From assembly GCA_947629175.1 (NCBI GenBank), contig CANRCT010000006.1, forward strand, positions 24,429 to 88,428: a stretch of DNA of 64,000 nt. The letters are read 5' to 3'. Under the pieces are notes generated by a model. It was not told where the DNA came from, made no database searches, and saw only the letters and a list, made by a program, of their open reading frames with translations. Numbering within the stretch: position 1 is the stretch's first letter; every line of letters begins with the position of its first letter. This document shows positions 46,215 to 56,143 of this stretch, one piece after another. A program made the position numbers and the translations under genes. This stretch comes from an uncultured Muribaculaceae bacterium. GTDB lineage: Bacteria; Bacteroidota; Bacteroidia; Bacteroidales; Muribaculaceae.

Positions 46215-47324
46215 ATGTTTTACGACGAACTGAAAAAATACGACTGGGAACAGACAACAGCCGAAATATCCTCAAAGACAGCTGCCGACGTAGAGGCCGC
46301 TCTCGCCAAAGAGCATCTTGAAGTAGAGGACTTCATGGCTCTTATATCGCCTGCCGCACAACCCTACCTCGAAGAGATGGCGCGCCTTTCGCATGCCTAT
46401 ACTCTCGAACGCTTCGGCAAGACGATATCGATGTATATACCGCTATACGTCAGCAACGCATGCACCAACAAATGCGTATATTGCGGATTCAACCACGACA
46501 ATCCCTTCACCCGCGTCACACTCACCCTCGATCAGGTGAAAGCCGAATGCGAGGCTATACGCCGGCTCGGGCCGTTCGAGAATCTGCTGATCGTGTCGGG
46601 TGAATTCCCGCGGCTCAACGGAGTGGACTATCTCGAACAGGTGCTCCACGTGGCGCGTCCCTACTTCAACAATCTCACCATAGAGGTGATGCCTATGAGG
46701 GCCCGCGACTACGAGAGGCTGACCCACAGCGGCCTCAACGGAGTGGTATGCTTCCAGGAAACCTATCACGAAGCGGCCTACAAGACCTATCATCCGCGCG
46801 GTATGAAATCGATATTCGAATGGCGCGTCAACGGTTTTGACCGCATGGGGCAGGCCGGAGTGCACAAGATCGGCATGGGAGTGCTGATAGGGCTTGAAGA
46901 CTGGCGCACCGACGTCACCATGATGGCCCGTCATCTCCGCTATCTGCGCAAGCATTACTGGAAGACGCGCTACAGCATCAATTTCCCGCGCATGTGTCCG
47001 GCCGAAGGGGGTTATCAGCCCAAAGTGGTGATGACCGACCGCGAGCTCGCGCAGCTGACATTCGCTTTCCGCATATTCGACCACGACGTGGACATATCGT
47101 ACTCGACACGCGAATCGCCCAAGTTCCGCGCCAACATGATGAAGCTCGGAGTGACATCGATGAGCGCCGGCAGCAAGACCGATCCGGGAGGCTACTGCTC
47201 GGAGCCCGACTCCCTCGAACAGTTCGAGGTGACCGACTCCCGCACCCCAGCCCAGGTGGCCGAAGAGATTCGTTCGCTCGGATACGAGACCGTATGGAAA
47301 GACTGGGACCGAAGCTTCGACTGA
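46215..47324 (+). CDS. thiH: 2-iminoacetate synthase (ThiH)
   Basis: 369 residues. Radical SAM motif CTNKCVYCGF gives C83, C87 and C90 as ligands of the 4Fe-4S cluster. Further family marks are SGEFPRLNGVDYLEQVL, QETYHEAAYKTYHPRGMKS, KIGMGVLIGLEDWRTD and the C-terminal ISYSTRESPKFRANMMKLGVTSMSAGSKTDPGGY. It splits tyrosine into p-cresol and dehydroglycine for ThiG, the anaerobic route. It is the last gene of the operon and is followed by a terminator at 47353-47398. Confidence 0.97.
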   Translation: MFYDELKKYDWEQTTAEISSKTAADVEAALAKEHLEVEDFMALISPAAQPYLEEMARLSHAYTLERFGKTISMYIPLYVSNACTNKCVYCGFNHDNPFTRVTLTLDQVKAECEAIRRLGPFENLLIVSGEFPRLNGVDYLEQVLHVARPYFNNLTIEVMPMRARDYERLTHSGLNGVVCFQETYHEAAYKTYHPRGMKSIFEWRVNGFDRMGQAGVHKIGMGVLIGLEDWRTDVTMMARHLRYLRKHYWKTRYSINFPRMCPAEGGYQPKVVMTDRELAQLTFAFRIFDHDVDISYSTRESPKFRANMMKLGVTSMSAGSKTDPGGYCSEPDSLEQFEVTDSRTPAQVAEEIRSLGYETVWKDWDRSFD

Positions 47325-47352
47325 CATCAAGTCAAAGATTATCTGTAATCAT

Positions 47353-49138
<1,786 letters not shown>

Positions 49139-49151
49139 ATGTGACCGCGCA

Positions 49152-49448
49152 ATGGTAAAACATATCGTCACTTTCAAGCTGTCGGGAACAGCCGAGGAAC
49201 GGGCCGCTGTGGCTCGTCGGTTTGCCGAAGCACTCCGCGCACTCCCCGGACAGATTCCTTGCCTTAAGAGTATGGAGGTAGGCATAAATGAGAATCCGGC
49301 CGAAGAATGGGATCTTGTGCTGACTGCCGTGGTGCCAACTATGGCCGATGTCGATGTCTACGCAAAGCACCCGGCACACGTGGCCGCCGCTTCAATCATA
49401 GCCGGTCACAAGGCCGGCCGTGCCTGCGTCGACTATTCCTTCGAGTAA
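49152..49448 (+). CDS. Stress-responsive A/B barrel (Dabb) domain protein
   Basis: 98 residues from ATG 49152. It begins MVKHIVTFKLSGTAEER and has the family middle segment LKSMEVGINENPAEEWDLVLTAVVPTMADVDVYAKHP ending before ACVDYSF, typical of small dimeric Dabb proteins. These are ferredoxin-like folds found in stress responses and some cyclases; the function is generally unknown. It follows the ABC-F gene by 13 nt and its 3' end overlaps the convergent membrane protein gene by 16 nt. Confidence 0.88.
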   Translation: MVKHIVTFKLSGTAEERAAVARRFAEALRALPGQIPCLKSMEVGINENPAEEWDLVLTAVVPTMADVDVYAKHPAHVAAASIIAGHKAGRACVDYSFE

Positions 49449-50131
49449 TCATTCCGGCCGACAGCCGACATAAGGCGCACGGCGCAGTCGGCCGACAGAA
49501 AGGAATCCGAGGGGATGATCAGACTCCTGGCCGCGGTGTGGATGAGGTTGAGCGTGTATACACGCTTTCCAGGCGTGACTCTCCAGATAGCTGAAAATGG
49601 TATCAGTTCATAATCATCGTCGATCATAGTCGCAGACTGGACCGGCGATGATTCATTTTTATCAGAATTCTTTTTATCAGACACAGCCCCGATACTTTCC
49701 GAATCATGTTCGGGAATTGGATCCTGTGGCGTCTCCACAATTTTCTGATAGACTATGACAAGACCTGAGTCATTGATCAGGATACGCTTCGGAGCGACGC
49801 AAAGACGGGCGCCGCTCTTCACCATCGACCGCAGACACACATGGAGCATCACAAGGGGATAGACACAGAACGCAAGAATGATACCCGCGAAGATCCAGCG
49901 CATGCCGTCATGATCAGCCATCGCCATCACGAGACATACCGTAAGCGCCGCAAGCGGAATCCATGCCCAACCGGTCAGGAACCGACCAAGGGAAGAGCGG
50001 ATATATGCTGACGGAGATGTAGAGAAGATGCCGGTCAGCGGTTCATCCGTCAAAAGCAGGGCGCGCTCTGCCGTAAAGGAGGCGCGCCCTGTCGTAATTT
50101 CGTCAGTCGGTGTCAAGGATGATTCAGTCAA
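49433..50131 (-). CDS. Membrane protein with two spans and a PH-like C-terminal domain
   Basis: Start uncertain. The open frame reaches to 50212 inside the upstream gene, but no ATG lies between the upstream stop and the membrane spans, so a TTG at 50131 or 50116, coupled to the upstream stop at 50124, is likely. Two adjacent spans (LTGWAWIPLAALTVCLVMAM and WIFAGIILAFCVYPLVMLHV) precede a soluble region with ILINDSGLVIVYQKI, an acidic Ser/Asp-rich loop and YELIPFSAIWRVTPGKRVYTLNL, which resembles bacterial PH-like domains. Function unknown. Confidence 0.6.
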   Translation of the reverse strand: MTESSLTPTDEITTGRASFTAERALLLTDEPLTGIFSTSPSAYIRSSLGRFLTGWAWIPLAALTVCLVMAMADHDGMRWIFAGIILAFCVYPLVMLHVCLRSMVKSGARLCVAPKRILINDSGLVIVYQKIVETPQDPIPEHDSESIGAVSDKKNSDKNESSPVQSATMIDDDYELIPFSAIWRVTPGKRVYTLNLIHTAARSLIIPSDSFLSADCAVRLMSAVGRNDYSKE

Positions 50132-51368
50132 GTTTGTGAATGACGAGGCCTGAACGGAGCTTCGGCTCGAACCATGTGGTCTTCGGGGGCATGATATTGC
50201 CTGAATCGGCAATATCCATGAGCTGTTTCATCGACACGGGATAGAGCGCGAGCGCCACAGCCATCTCGCCGCTGTCGACGCGGCGTTTCAGTTCGCCGAG
50301 TCCACGGATGCCACCAACGAAATCGATACGCTTGTCGGACCGGAGATCGGTTATGCCGAGGATATCGCGGAGTATGAGATCGCTGGAGATCGTCACGTCG
50401 AGCACTCCGATGGGATCCTGATCATTATAGCGGCCTTCGCGGGCTGTCAGCGAATACCATTGTCCGTCGAGATAAAGCGAGAAATTATGCAGGCTCTCCG
50501 GACGATATATCTCCTCGCCTTTCGGCTCTACGACAAAGTCCTTTTCGAGCTTTTTGAGAAATTCCTGCGGAGTCAGTCCGTTAAGATCGCGCACTACGCG
50601 GTTGTAATCAATAATTTTCAGATGCGATGCCGGGAAAGCCACTGCAAGGAAATAGTTGTACTCCTCATCCCCTTTATGGTGGGGATTGGCTTTGGCTTTT
50701 TCCGCACCTACGAGAGCAGCGGCAGCCGTGCGGTGATGACCGTCGGCGATATAGAGATATGGTATTTTTGCAAACTCCTCAGTAATGGTGGCAATCGTTG
50801 CGGGATTGTCAATGACCCAGAAATGGTGACCGAAACCGTCGGGCGCCGTGAAGTCATATTCTGGAGCGCCTTTGGTGACATCCGCAATAATCTGTTCGAG
50901 CGCAGGATTGTCGGGAAATGCGAAAAACACGGGCTCAATATTGGCATTGTTGATCCTGACATGCTTCATGCGGTCTTCTTCCTTGTCGCGACGTGTCAGC
51001 TCGTGCTTCTTGATGCGCTGCTCCATGTAATCGTCGACATTTGCGGCGATGACAATGCCATACTGAGTGCGGCCATCCATAGTCTGAGCGTAGATATAGT
51101 AATGGTCGGCATCATCCTGCACAAGCCATCCGTTGCGTTGGAAAGCATTGAAATTCTCTACGGCCTTGTCATAGACACGCGGATCGTGCTCGTCGGTCGA
51201 AGGCTCGAAGTCGATTTCAGGTTTGATGATGTGGTAGAGCGACTTTGGATTGCCGTCCGCTTCCTTGCGCGCTTCATCCGAATTGAGCACGTCGTAGGGG
51301 CGCGAAGCCACTTCTTCCACCATTTCTTTGGGAGGACGCACCCCCCTGAAGGGTTTGACTTTTGCCAT
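50124..51368 (-). CDS. DUF1015 family protein
   Basis: 414 residues, the normal length. Starts MAKVKPFRGVRPPKEMVEEVASRPYDVLN, and the middle carries YLYIADGHHRTAAAALVG, the highly conserved GHHR motif of DUF1015 proteins, plus ARVRINNANIEP-like segments. The fold resembles ParB/sulfiredoxin nucleotide-binding proteins, and in many Bacteroidota and Firmicutes it neighbours serine biosynthesis genes; here it does not. Its enzymatic role is not known to me with certainty. It lies between purA (50-nt gap) and the membrane protein it overlaps by about 8 nt. Confidence 0.92.
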   Translation of the reverse strand: MAKVKPFRGVRPPKEMVEEVASRPYDVLNSDEARKEADGNPKSLYHIIKPEIDFEPSTDEHDPRVYDKAVENFNAFQRNGWLVQDDADHYYIYAQTMDGRTQYGIVIAANVDDYMEQRIKKHELTRRDKEEDRMKHVRINNANIEPVFFAFPDNPALEQIIADVTKGAPEYDFTAPDGFGHHFWVIDNPATIATITEEFAKIPYLYIADGHHRTAAAALVGAEKAKANPHHKGDEEYNYFLAVAFPASHLKIIDYNRVVRDLNGLTPQEFLKKLEKDFVVEPKGEEIYRPESLHNFSLYLDGQWYSLTAREGRYNDQDPIGVLDVTISSDLILRDILGITDLRSDKRIDFVGGIRGLGELKRRVDSGEMAVALALYPVSMKQLMDIADSGNIMPPKTTWFEPKLRSGLVIHKLD

Positions 51369-51418
51369 AATCTATTGGGTATTAATTAAGGTAATGCATA
51401 TAATGACATGCGGGACAG

Positions 51419-52693
51419 TCAGAAGCTGTCCCTTACAATCGTCTGCTCGCGGTCAGGGCCTATCGAGACGATAGCGATCGGTGTCTTGAGCTCTTTCTCA
51501 AGGAAGTCGATATAATCGCGGAACGCTTTGGGAAATTCGCTCTCTTTTTTCATCCGTGTCATGTCGGTCTTCCATCCGGGGAGAGTCACATAGACAGGCT
51601 TCACCTCCACGCCGTCGACTGTGTAAGGGAAATCCTCCACGCGCTTGCCGTCGATCTCATAGGCCACGCAAGCCTTTATCTCGTCGAACCCGTCGAGCAC
51701 ATCGCTCTTCATCATGATAAGCTTGGTGACTCCGTCAATCATGATGGCATATCTGAGCGCGACGAGATCGATCCAGCCACAGCGGCGCTCGCGGCCTGTA
51801 ACGGCTCCGTATTCGTGGCCGAGATCGCGGATACGCTTGCCTGTCTCGTCAAAAAGCTCAGTCGGGAACGGCCCGCTGCCTACACGAGTGCAATATGCCT
51901 TGAATATGCCGTAGACGTCGCCGATACGGTTGGGGGCTACGCCGAGTCCGGCACATGCTCCGGCCGTGATGGTATTGGACGATGTGACAAAAGGATATGA
52001 GCCGAAATCCACGTCGAGCAGAGTTCCTTGCGCTCCTTCACACAGCACGCTTTTGCCGTCGGCAAGCGCGCGGTTGATAAAGAATTCACTGTCGACTATG
52101 TCGAAAGTCTTGATATAGTCGATGGCGTCCATCCATTTTTTTTCAAGCTCCGCGGTGTCGGGAGTCTCACCGAGGGAGGCAAGCATGCCCATATGACGGT
52201 CGCGGGCCTTGGCGTAACGTTCGCTGAAGTCAGGCATAAGAGTATCACCGAGACGCAGACCGTTGCGGCTCACCTTGTCGGTATATGTCGGCCCGATACC
52301 CTTGCCTGTGGTGCCGATCTTCGAGCTACCCTTGGCTTTTTCGCTCGCGGCGTCGAGAAGACGGTGAGTAGGCATGATAAGGTGCACTTTTTTTGAGAGC
52401 TTCAGAATAGAGCGCAGAGGTATGCCTGATTTCTCAAGGCTTTCGGCTTCTTCACGGAAGAGCACCGGATCAAGCACCACGCCGTTGCCTATCAGGTTGG
52501 TCTTGCCGTCCTGGAATATTCCTGACGGGATAGAACGCAAAACATATTTCTTGCCTTCGAATTCAAGGGTATGTCCTGCATTGGGGCCGCCCTGAAAACG
52601 GGCTATGATGTCGTAGCGGGGCGTAAGCACATCCACTACCTTGCCTTTACCTTCATCGCCCCACTGGAGGCCGAGCAATACGTCTACTTTCAT
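51419..52693 (-). CDS. purA: Adenylosuccinate synthetase
   Basis: 424 residues from ATG 52691-52693, giving the standard start MKVDVLLGLQWGDEGKGKVVD, in which the GDEGKGK P-loop-like motif binds GTP. Other marks are GGPNAGHTLEF, GTTGKGIGPTYTDK, FCEGAQGTLLDVDFGSYP-type segment and TSSNTITAGACAGLG. It converts IMP and aspartate to adenylosuccinate at the branch to AMP. Upstream frame extension is discarded since it lies in the intergenic and fur region. The Fur-family gene is 34 nt upstream on the same strand, so the two may be cotranscribed. Confidence 0.97.
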   Translation of the reverse strand: MKVDVLLGLQWGDEGKGKVVDVLTPRYDIIARFQGGPNAGHTLEFEGKKYVLRSIPSGIFQDGKTNLIGNGVVLDPVLFREEAESLEKSGIPLRSILKLSKKVHLIMPTHRLLDAASEKAKGSSKIGTTGKGIGPTYTDKVSRNGLRLGDTLMPDFSERYAKARDRHMGMLASLGETPDTAELEKKWMDAIDYIKTFDIVDSEFFINRALADGKSVLCEGAQGTLLDVDFGSYPFVTSSNTITAGACAGLGVAPNRIGDVYGIFKAYCTRVGSGPFPTELFDETGKRIRDLGHEYGAVTGRERRCGWIDLVALRYAIMIDGVTKLIMMKSDVLDGFDEIKACVAYEIDGKRVEDFPYTVDGVEVKPVYVTLPGWKTDMTRMKKESEFPKAFRDYIDFLEKELKTPIAIVSIGPDREQTIVRDSF

Positions 52694-52727
52694 TGCTTTT
52701 CGATATTGTATGATTGGTGTCGAATAG

Positions 52728-53201
52728 TTACTCTTTTTTTCGTGCCGACAGTTTCGGCTTTCGGGCGCAACGGGAGCATACGCCATAGATATACAGATCG
52801 GCGTAAGCCGGATGAAAGGCGCTGTAGCGCCTTGATGCGAGCAGGCGGTCGATCTCGGCATCCTTCACCTCACGTACCTTGCCGCACTGCGTGCAGACAA
52901 GATGATGATGGTTGGTGATTCCTGCCACTTTCTCATACTGGGCGGGAGTAGATCCGAAATTATGACGACGCACAAGCCCTGCGTCGACAAGTATATCCAT
53001 TGTATTATAGACCGTAGCCCTGCTTACATGATATCCGTCAGCATCGAGCATGCGATGTAGAGTATCGACGAAAAAATGCTCCGACAGACTGAACACTTTG
53101 TCGAGAATGGCATAGCGTTCAGGCGTCCGGCGCAGACGGTGCTGCATCAGATATCGGTTGAGTGCCGCAGTAGCGGCGGTTTTGGTTCGTTCGTCGTTCA
53201 T
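52728..53201 (-). CDS. Fur family transcriptional regulator
   Basis: 157 residues, the Fur length. Winged helix with HRLRRTPERYAILDKVF and DGYHVSRATVYNTMDILVDAGLV, then the dimerisation domain with metal-binding HHHLVCTQCGK and the distal CSRCAR pair (structural zinc). Could be Fur, PerR or Zur; the sequence alone does not settle it. Such proteins use ferrous iron, zinc or manganese as co-repressor. It lies directly upstream of purA in the same direction. Confidence 0.92.
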   Translation of the reverse strand: MNDERTKTAATAALNRYLMQHRLRRTPERYAILDKVFSLSEHFFVDTLHRMLDADGYHVSRATVYNTMDILVDAGLVRRHNFGSTPAQYEKVAGITNHHHLVCTQCGKVREVKDAEIDRLLASRRYSAFHPAYADLYIYGVCSRCARKPKLSARKKE

Positions 53202-53280
53202 CGCGATGACAAAGTTAAAAAATCCTTTTCACTCTGCCATAATTTAATGCGTAAAAAAAGCGGTAGGGGTGCAATAAACG

Positions 53281-53305
53281 CCGCCCGGTCATGATGGCCG
53301 GGCGG
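53281..53305 (-). terminator. Terminator-like hairpin after the DJ-1 family gene
   Basis: Perfect 8-bp stem CCGCCCGG / CCGGGCGG with a 9-nt loop, 30 nt past the stop at 53335; followed on the minus strand by CGTTTATT. Confidence 0.7.
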
Positions 53306-53334
53306 TGTTATGATCCGAAATCATACCGGCTATG

Positions 53335-53916
53335 TCAGAAATAGAAATCCGACGTTCTCGCATATACCAGCATTCCTTCTCCGATCTGCTGCGCTACGGC
53401 ATCGCCGCATGAACTGCGCACTATCGCCAGAGCGAAAGCGAGCGTCGAAGCAGGCCCGTTTGCAGTGATCAGATTGTCGAGCGCTACAACCGGAGCGCCA
53501 CGCATCAGGATTTTGTCGGACTCAGGCTCCATACCGGGATAGCAGGTAGCCTCGCGACCGTCAAGTATGCCCAGAGGAGCAAGCACCAAAGCCGGCGAGG
53601 CACATATGGCGGCGATCTTGCCATGCCTTGATGCGTGGGCACGAAGAGCGTCGGTCACGATTTTACTTTCGGCAAGGTTCTGCGCGCCGGGCATTCCACC
53701 CGGACAGATGAGCCATTCAGCTTCATTGAAGTGCGCCTCGTCAGGCAACAGGTCGGCTTCAACCATTATACCGTGGGCTCCGCATACTTTCTCGCTGTTT
53801 TCGGGGTTGATCGCGACCGTGAGCACATTCATGCCTGCACGGCGCATTACGTCGATTGTGGCCAACGCCTCAGTCTCTTCGAATCCGGGGGCTAAAAACA
53901 AGTAAGAGCGTTTCAT
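53335..53916 (-). CDS. DJ-1/PfpI family protein
   Basis: 193 residues from ATG 53914-53916, giving MKRSYLFLAPGFEETEALATID, the typical YajL/ThiJ/DJ-1 start with the conserved Glu. The nucleophile cysteine lies in IAAICASPALVLAPLG near residue 105, and GGMPGAQNL marks the family. Members act as protein or nucleotide deglycases, chaperones or redox sensors; the specific role here is unknown. It is a single gene followed by a hairpin terminator, and divergent from apbE across 114 nt. Confidence 0.92.
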   Translation of the reverse strand: MKRSYLFLAPGFEETEALATIDVMRRAGMNVLTVAINPENSEKVCGAHGIMVEADLLPDEAHFNEAEWLICPGGMPGAQNLAESKIVTDALRAHASRHGKIAAICASPALVLAPLGILDGREATCYPGMEPESDKILMRGAPVVALDNLITANGPASTLAFALAIVRSSCGDAVAQQIGEGMLVYARTSDFYF

Positions 53917-54030
53917 GATTAAAAATATTAGGAATGGTAGTTTCAGTATTCGATATATTTCAATCTGTAGCGGCAAATGTAACCATTATTCGGGATAAAT
54001 ATGTAATTTTGACAGAAATTTTCAGACACA

Positions 54031-55041
54031 ATGAGACAAATTCCACCAAAACCGTCACTATTCATTATCATCTGGACAATTATCCTCACTGCCTGGGGAT
54101 GCGACTCACGCCGATGGCGCTCGGTGGAGGGATGTGTATGGGCCACGACCTACCATGTGACTTACCGTGGAGGGCATGACCTGTCCGATTCAATCCTTGC
54201 CACAATGAAGCGTGTCGAAAAATCTCTATCACCATTCGACAAAGGATCAGTGATCAGCCTGATCAACCGCAACGAGAGTGATCACTGCGACTCACTGGTG
54301 ACCGTCGTCACAGAAACATCAAGGCACGTGTGGGAAATCAGCGGCGGAAAATTCGATCCGACAGTGGCGCCGGCTGTCAATCTGTGGGGGTTCGGATACG
54401 AGGATACAGATGGTGAGCCATCATCGGAAGCCATAGACAGTGTCAGAGCGATCGTAGGTATGGACAGATGTTATGTGGCCGACGGCAAAATGATCAAAAA
54501 ATCAGCCGCTACACAGTTCAACTTCAGCGCGATAACGAAGGGACTCGGATGCGATGAAGTGGCGGCGATGATGAAACGCAACGGCGTGGATGATTACATG
54601 GTGGAGATAGGTGGAGAAATATGCGTAGGCGGCCACAATCCGGCACGCGAGAAATGGCATATAATGATCGACACGCCCTGCGACAGCACAATATCGCCCG
54701 ATCGCCGCGGGCTGACTACAATAGCACTAACCGACTGCGGCATAGCCACCTCGGGCAATTACCGCAACTATCGCGACACTCCCAAGGGACGCATAGGCCA
54801 TACCATCGATCCCATGACATGCCGGCCGGTCAGAAGCGCCACCCTGTCGGCGACCGTCATAGCCCGCGATGCCATGACCGCCGACGCTCTGGCAACAGCC
54901 TGCATGGCCATGACGGCCAAAGCGGCCATGGAGATGATAGAGCGCGAAGAGGGGGCGGAGGCCATGATTGTAACGGCCTCGCATGAAGCGCCCGACAGCA
55001 TGAATATTTTTTGCAGCAAAGGATTCCCACGATGGCAGTAA
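54031..55041 (+). CDS. apbE: FAD:protein FMN transferase (ApbE family lipoprotein)
   Basis: 336 residues. Lipoprotein signal with lipobox TAWGC (C24), so exposed to the periplasm. ApbE core: SLSPFDKGSVISLINRN, GKFDPTVAPAVNLWGFG, the FAD site NFSAITKGLGCDEVAAMMKRNG, VEIGGEICVGG, and the Mg-binding C-terminal HTIDPMTCRPV followed by DAMTADALATACMAM. It attaches FMN covalently to threonine of proteins such as the Nqr or Rnf subunits, which use the flavin in respiration. It overlaps the GNAT gene by 10 nt. Confidence 0.93.
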   Translation: MRQIPPKPSLFIIIWTIILTAWGCDSRRWRSVEGCVWATTYHVTYRGGHDLSDSILATMKRVEKSLSPFDKGSVISLINRNESDHCDSLVTVVTETSRHVWEISGGKFDPTVAPAVNLWGFGYEDTDGEPSSEAIDSVRAIVGMDRCYVADGKMIKKSAATQFNFSAITKGLGCDEVAAMMKRNGVDDYMVEIGGEICVGGHNPAREKWHIMIDTPCDSTISPDRRGLTTIALTDCGIATSGNYRNYRDTPKGRIGHTIDPMTCRPVRSATLSATVIARDAMTADALATACMAMTAKAAMEMIEREEGAEAMIVTASHEAPDSMNIFCSKGFPRWQ

Positions 55042-55529
55042 TCAGAGAATACCGACCGTCGGACGCCGTAAGAATCACGGCAATCTACAACCACTACATC
55101 ACCGACACGACCATCACATTCGAGACCGAACCGCTTGATGTCGAAGCGATGAGACAGCGACTCGACGGAATAGCCTCCGATTATCCTCTGCTTGTAGCGG
55201 AGTGCGACGGCGACGTGGCCGGCTACGCCTACTGCCACAGATGGAAGCAGAGCAGCTCATACAGTCCTACCGCCGAAACCACTTTATATGTCGACGTCAG
55301 ATATCAGAGACTCGGCATCGGCACTGCCCTTCTGCGCCGGTTGATCGACGAATGTCGCAGACGGCCTGCGATCCATGCGCTTATAGCCTGCATAACGGCC
55401 GACAACGCATCAAGCCGCAGACTTCATGAGCGGGAAGGATTCATGCAGGTATCGGAGTTCAAGGCTGTAGGCCTTAAATTCGGCAACAGGCTTGATGTCG
55501 TCGACTATGAGCTCATAGTAGGGCAATAA
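55032..55529 (+). CDS. GNAT family N-acetyltransferase (phosphinothricin acetyltransferase-like)
   Basis: 165 residues from ATG 55032. The acetyl-CoA fold is complete: N-terminal AVIREYRPSDAVRITAIYNHYI, then DGDVAGYAYCHRWKQSSSYSPTAE, the pyrophosphate-binding LYVDVRYQRLGIGTALLRRL (Q/RxxGxG/A type) and IACITADNASSRRLHEREGF. This layout with a long loop before strand 4 is that of Pat/MddA, which acetylate phosphinothricin, methionine sulfone or similar amino acid analogues. The substrate here is unknown. It begins inside the 3' end of apbE. Confidence 0.9.
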   Translation: MAVIREYRPSDAVRITAIYNHYITDTTITFETEPLDVEAMRQRLDGIASDYPLLVAECDGDVAGYAYCHRWKQSSSYSPTAETTLYVDVRYQRLGIGTALLRRLIDECRRRPAIHALIACITADNASSRRLHEREGFMQVSEFKAVGLKFGNRLDVVDYELIVGQ

Positions 55530-55566
55530 ACGACAAAACTGCAGCTAAGGCCTGCGGGGACCGGCG

Positions 55567-55574
55567 TATCTTTG
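55567..55574 (+). promoter_or_regulatory. -7 box of the amidase gene
   Basis: TATCTTTG fits TAnnTTTG, 9 nt before the amidase ATG at 55583. If used, the transcript would be nearly leaderless. No -33 box is clear. Confidence 0.35.
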
Positions 55575-55582
55575 CAACCGAA

Positions 55583-56026
55583 ATGAGAACCATCACAGAG
55601 ATAATAGTGCACTGCACCGCCACCCCGCGCTCACGCAGCGTCAGCGCGGCAGAGGTCGACCGCTGGCATCGCCAGCGAGGATTCAGCCAGATAGGCTACC
55701 ACTATCTGATACGTCTTGACGGCACTGTCGAGACCGGGCGCCCGGAGAGCGCAACCGGAGCCCATTGTTTAGGCCATAACGCCCACAGCATCGGTGTGGC
55801 ATATGCCGGCGGCATCGAACCCGACGGCACCCCGGCCGACACCCGGACAGCTGCCCAGAAAGCGTCGCTGATCAGACTTCTGACCGTTCTGGTCAGCAGA
55901 TATCCGGGAGCCATAATCAGAGGACACCGCGACTTCGCTCCAAAAGCGTGTCCGTCGTTTGACGCTACAGCCGAATACGCCCTGCTATGCGGCGGGGTCA
56001 AACAGCCACCGGACATAGAACGATGA
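55583..56026 (+). CDS. N-acetylmuramoyl-L-alanine amidase (Amidase_2, T7-lysozyme-like)
   Basis: 147 residues, the size of phage T7 lysozyme. Zinc ligands fit the amidase_2 pattern: IVHCTATP (H near 10), the catalytic IGYHYLI tyrosine region near 40, HSIGVAYAGGIEPDG in the middle, and GHRDFAPKACPSFD near 113-126 with His, Lys and Cys. There is no signal peptide, typical of phage endolysin-derived enzymes. Such genes are common in Bacteroidota as prophage remnants or as cytoplasmic cell-wall recycling enzymes. No other phage genes are adjacent. Confidence 0.9.
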   Translation: MRTITEIIVHCTATPRSRSVSAAEVDRWHRQRGFSQIGYHYLIRLDGTVETGRPESATGAHCLGHNAHSIGVAYAGGIEPDGTPADTRTAAQKASLIRLLTVLVSRYPGAIIRGHRDFAPKACPSFDATAEYALLCGGVKQPPDIER

Positions 56027-56044
56027 TAATTGGGATTTTTTGTG

Positions 56045-56052
56045 TAACTTTG
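56045..56052 (+). promoter_or_regulatory. -7 box for the lptF/G-ribBA unit
   Basis: TAACTTTG, exact -7 consensus, 92 nt before the start at 56144. No TTTG at the right spacing upstream. Confidence 0.4.
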
Positions 56053-56143
56053 CGACCGGATTAATGCCTGCACCGATCTCCTCCGGCACAATCCTATCCA
56101 ACACATCCAACCACCGACCCCTCCAGCCATCATCCTTCAGAAG

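Noticed and set aside
52694..52861. Upstream extension of purA
   Set aside because: It crosses the intergenic gap and the Fur gene; PurA proteins start at MKVDVLLG.
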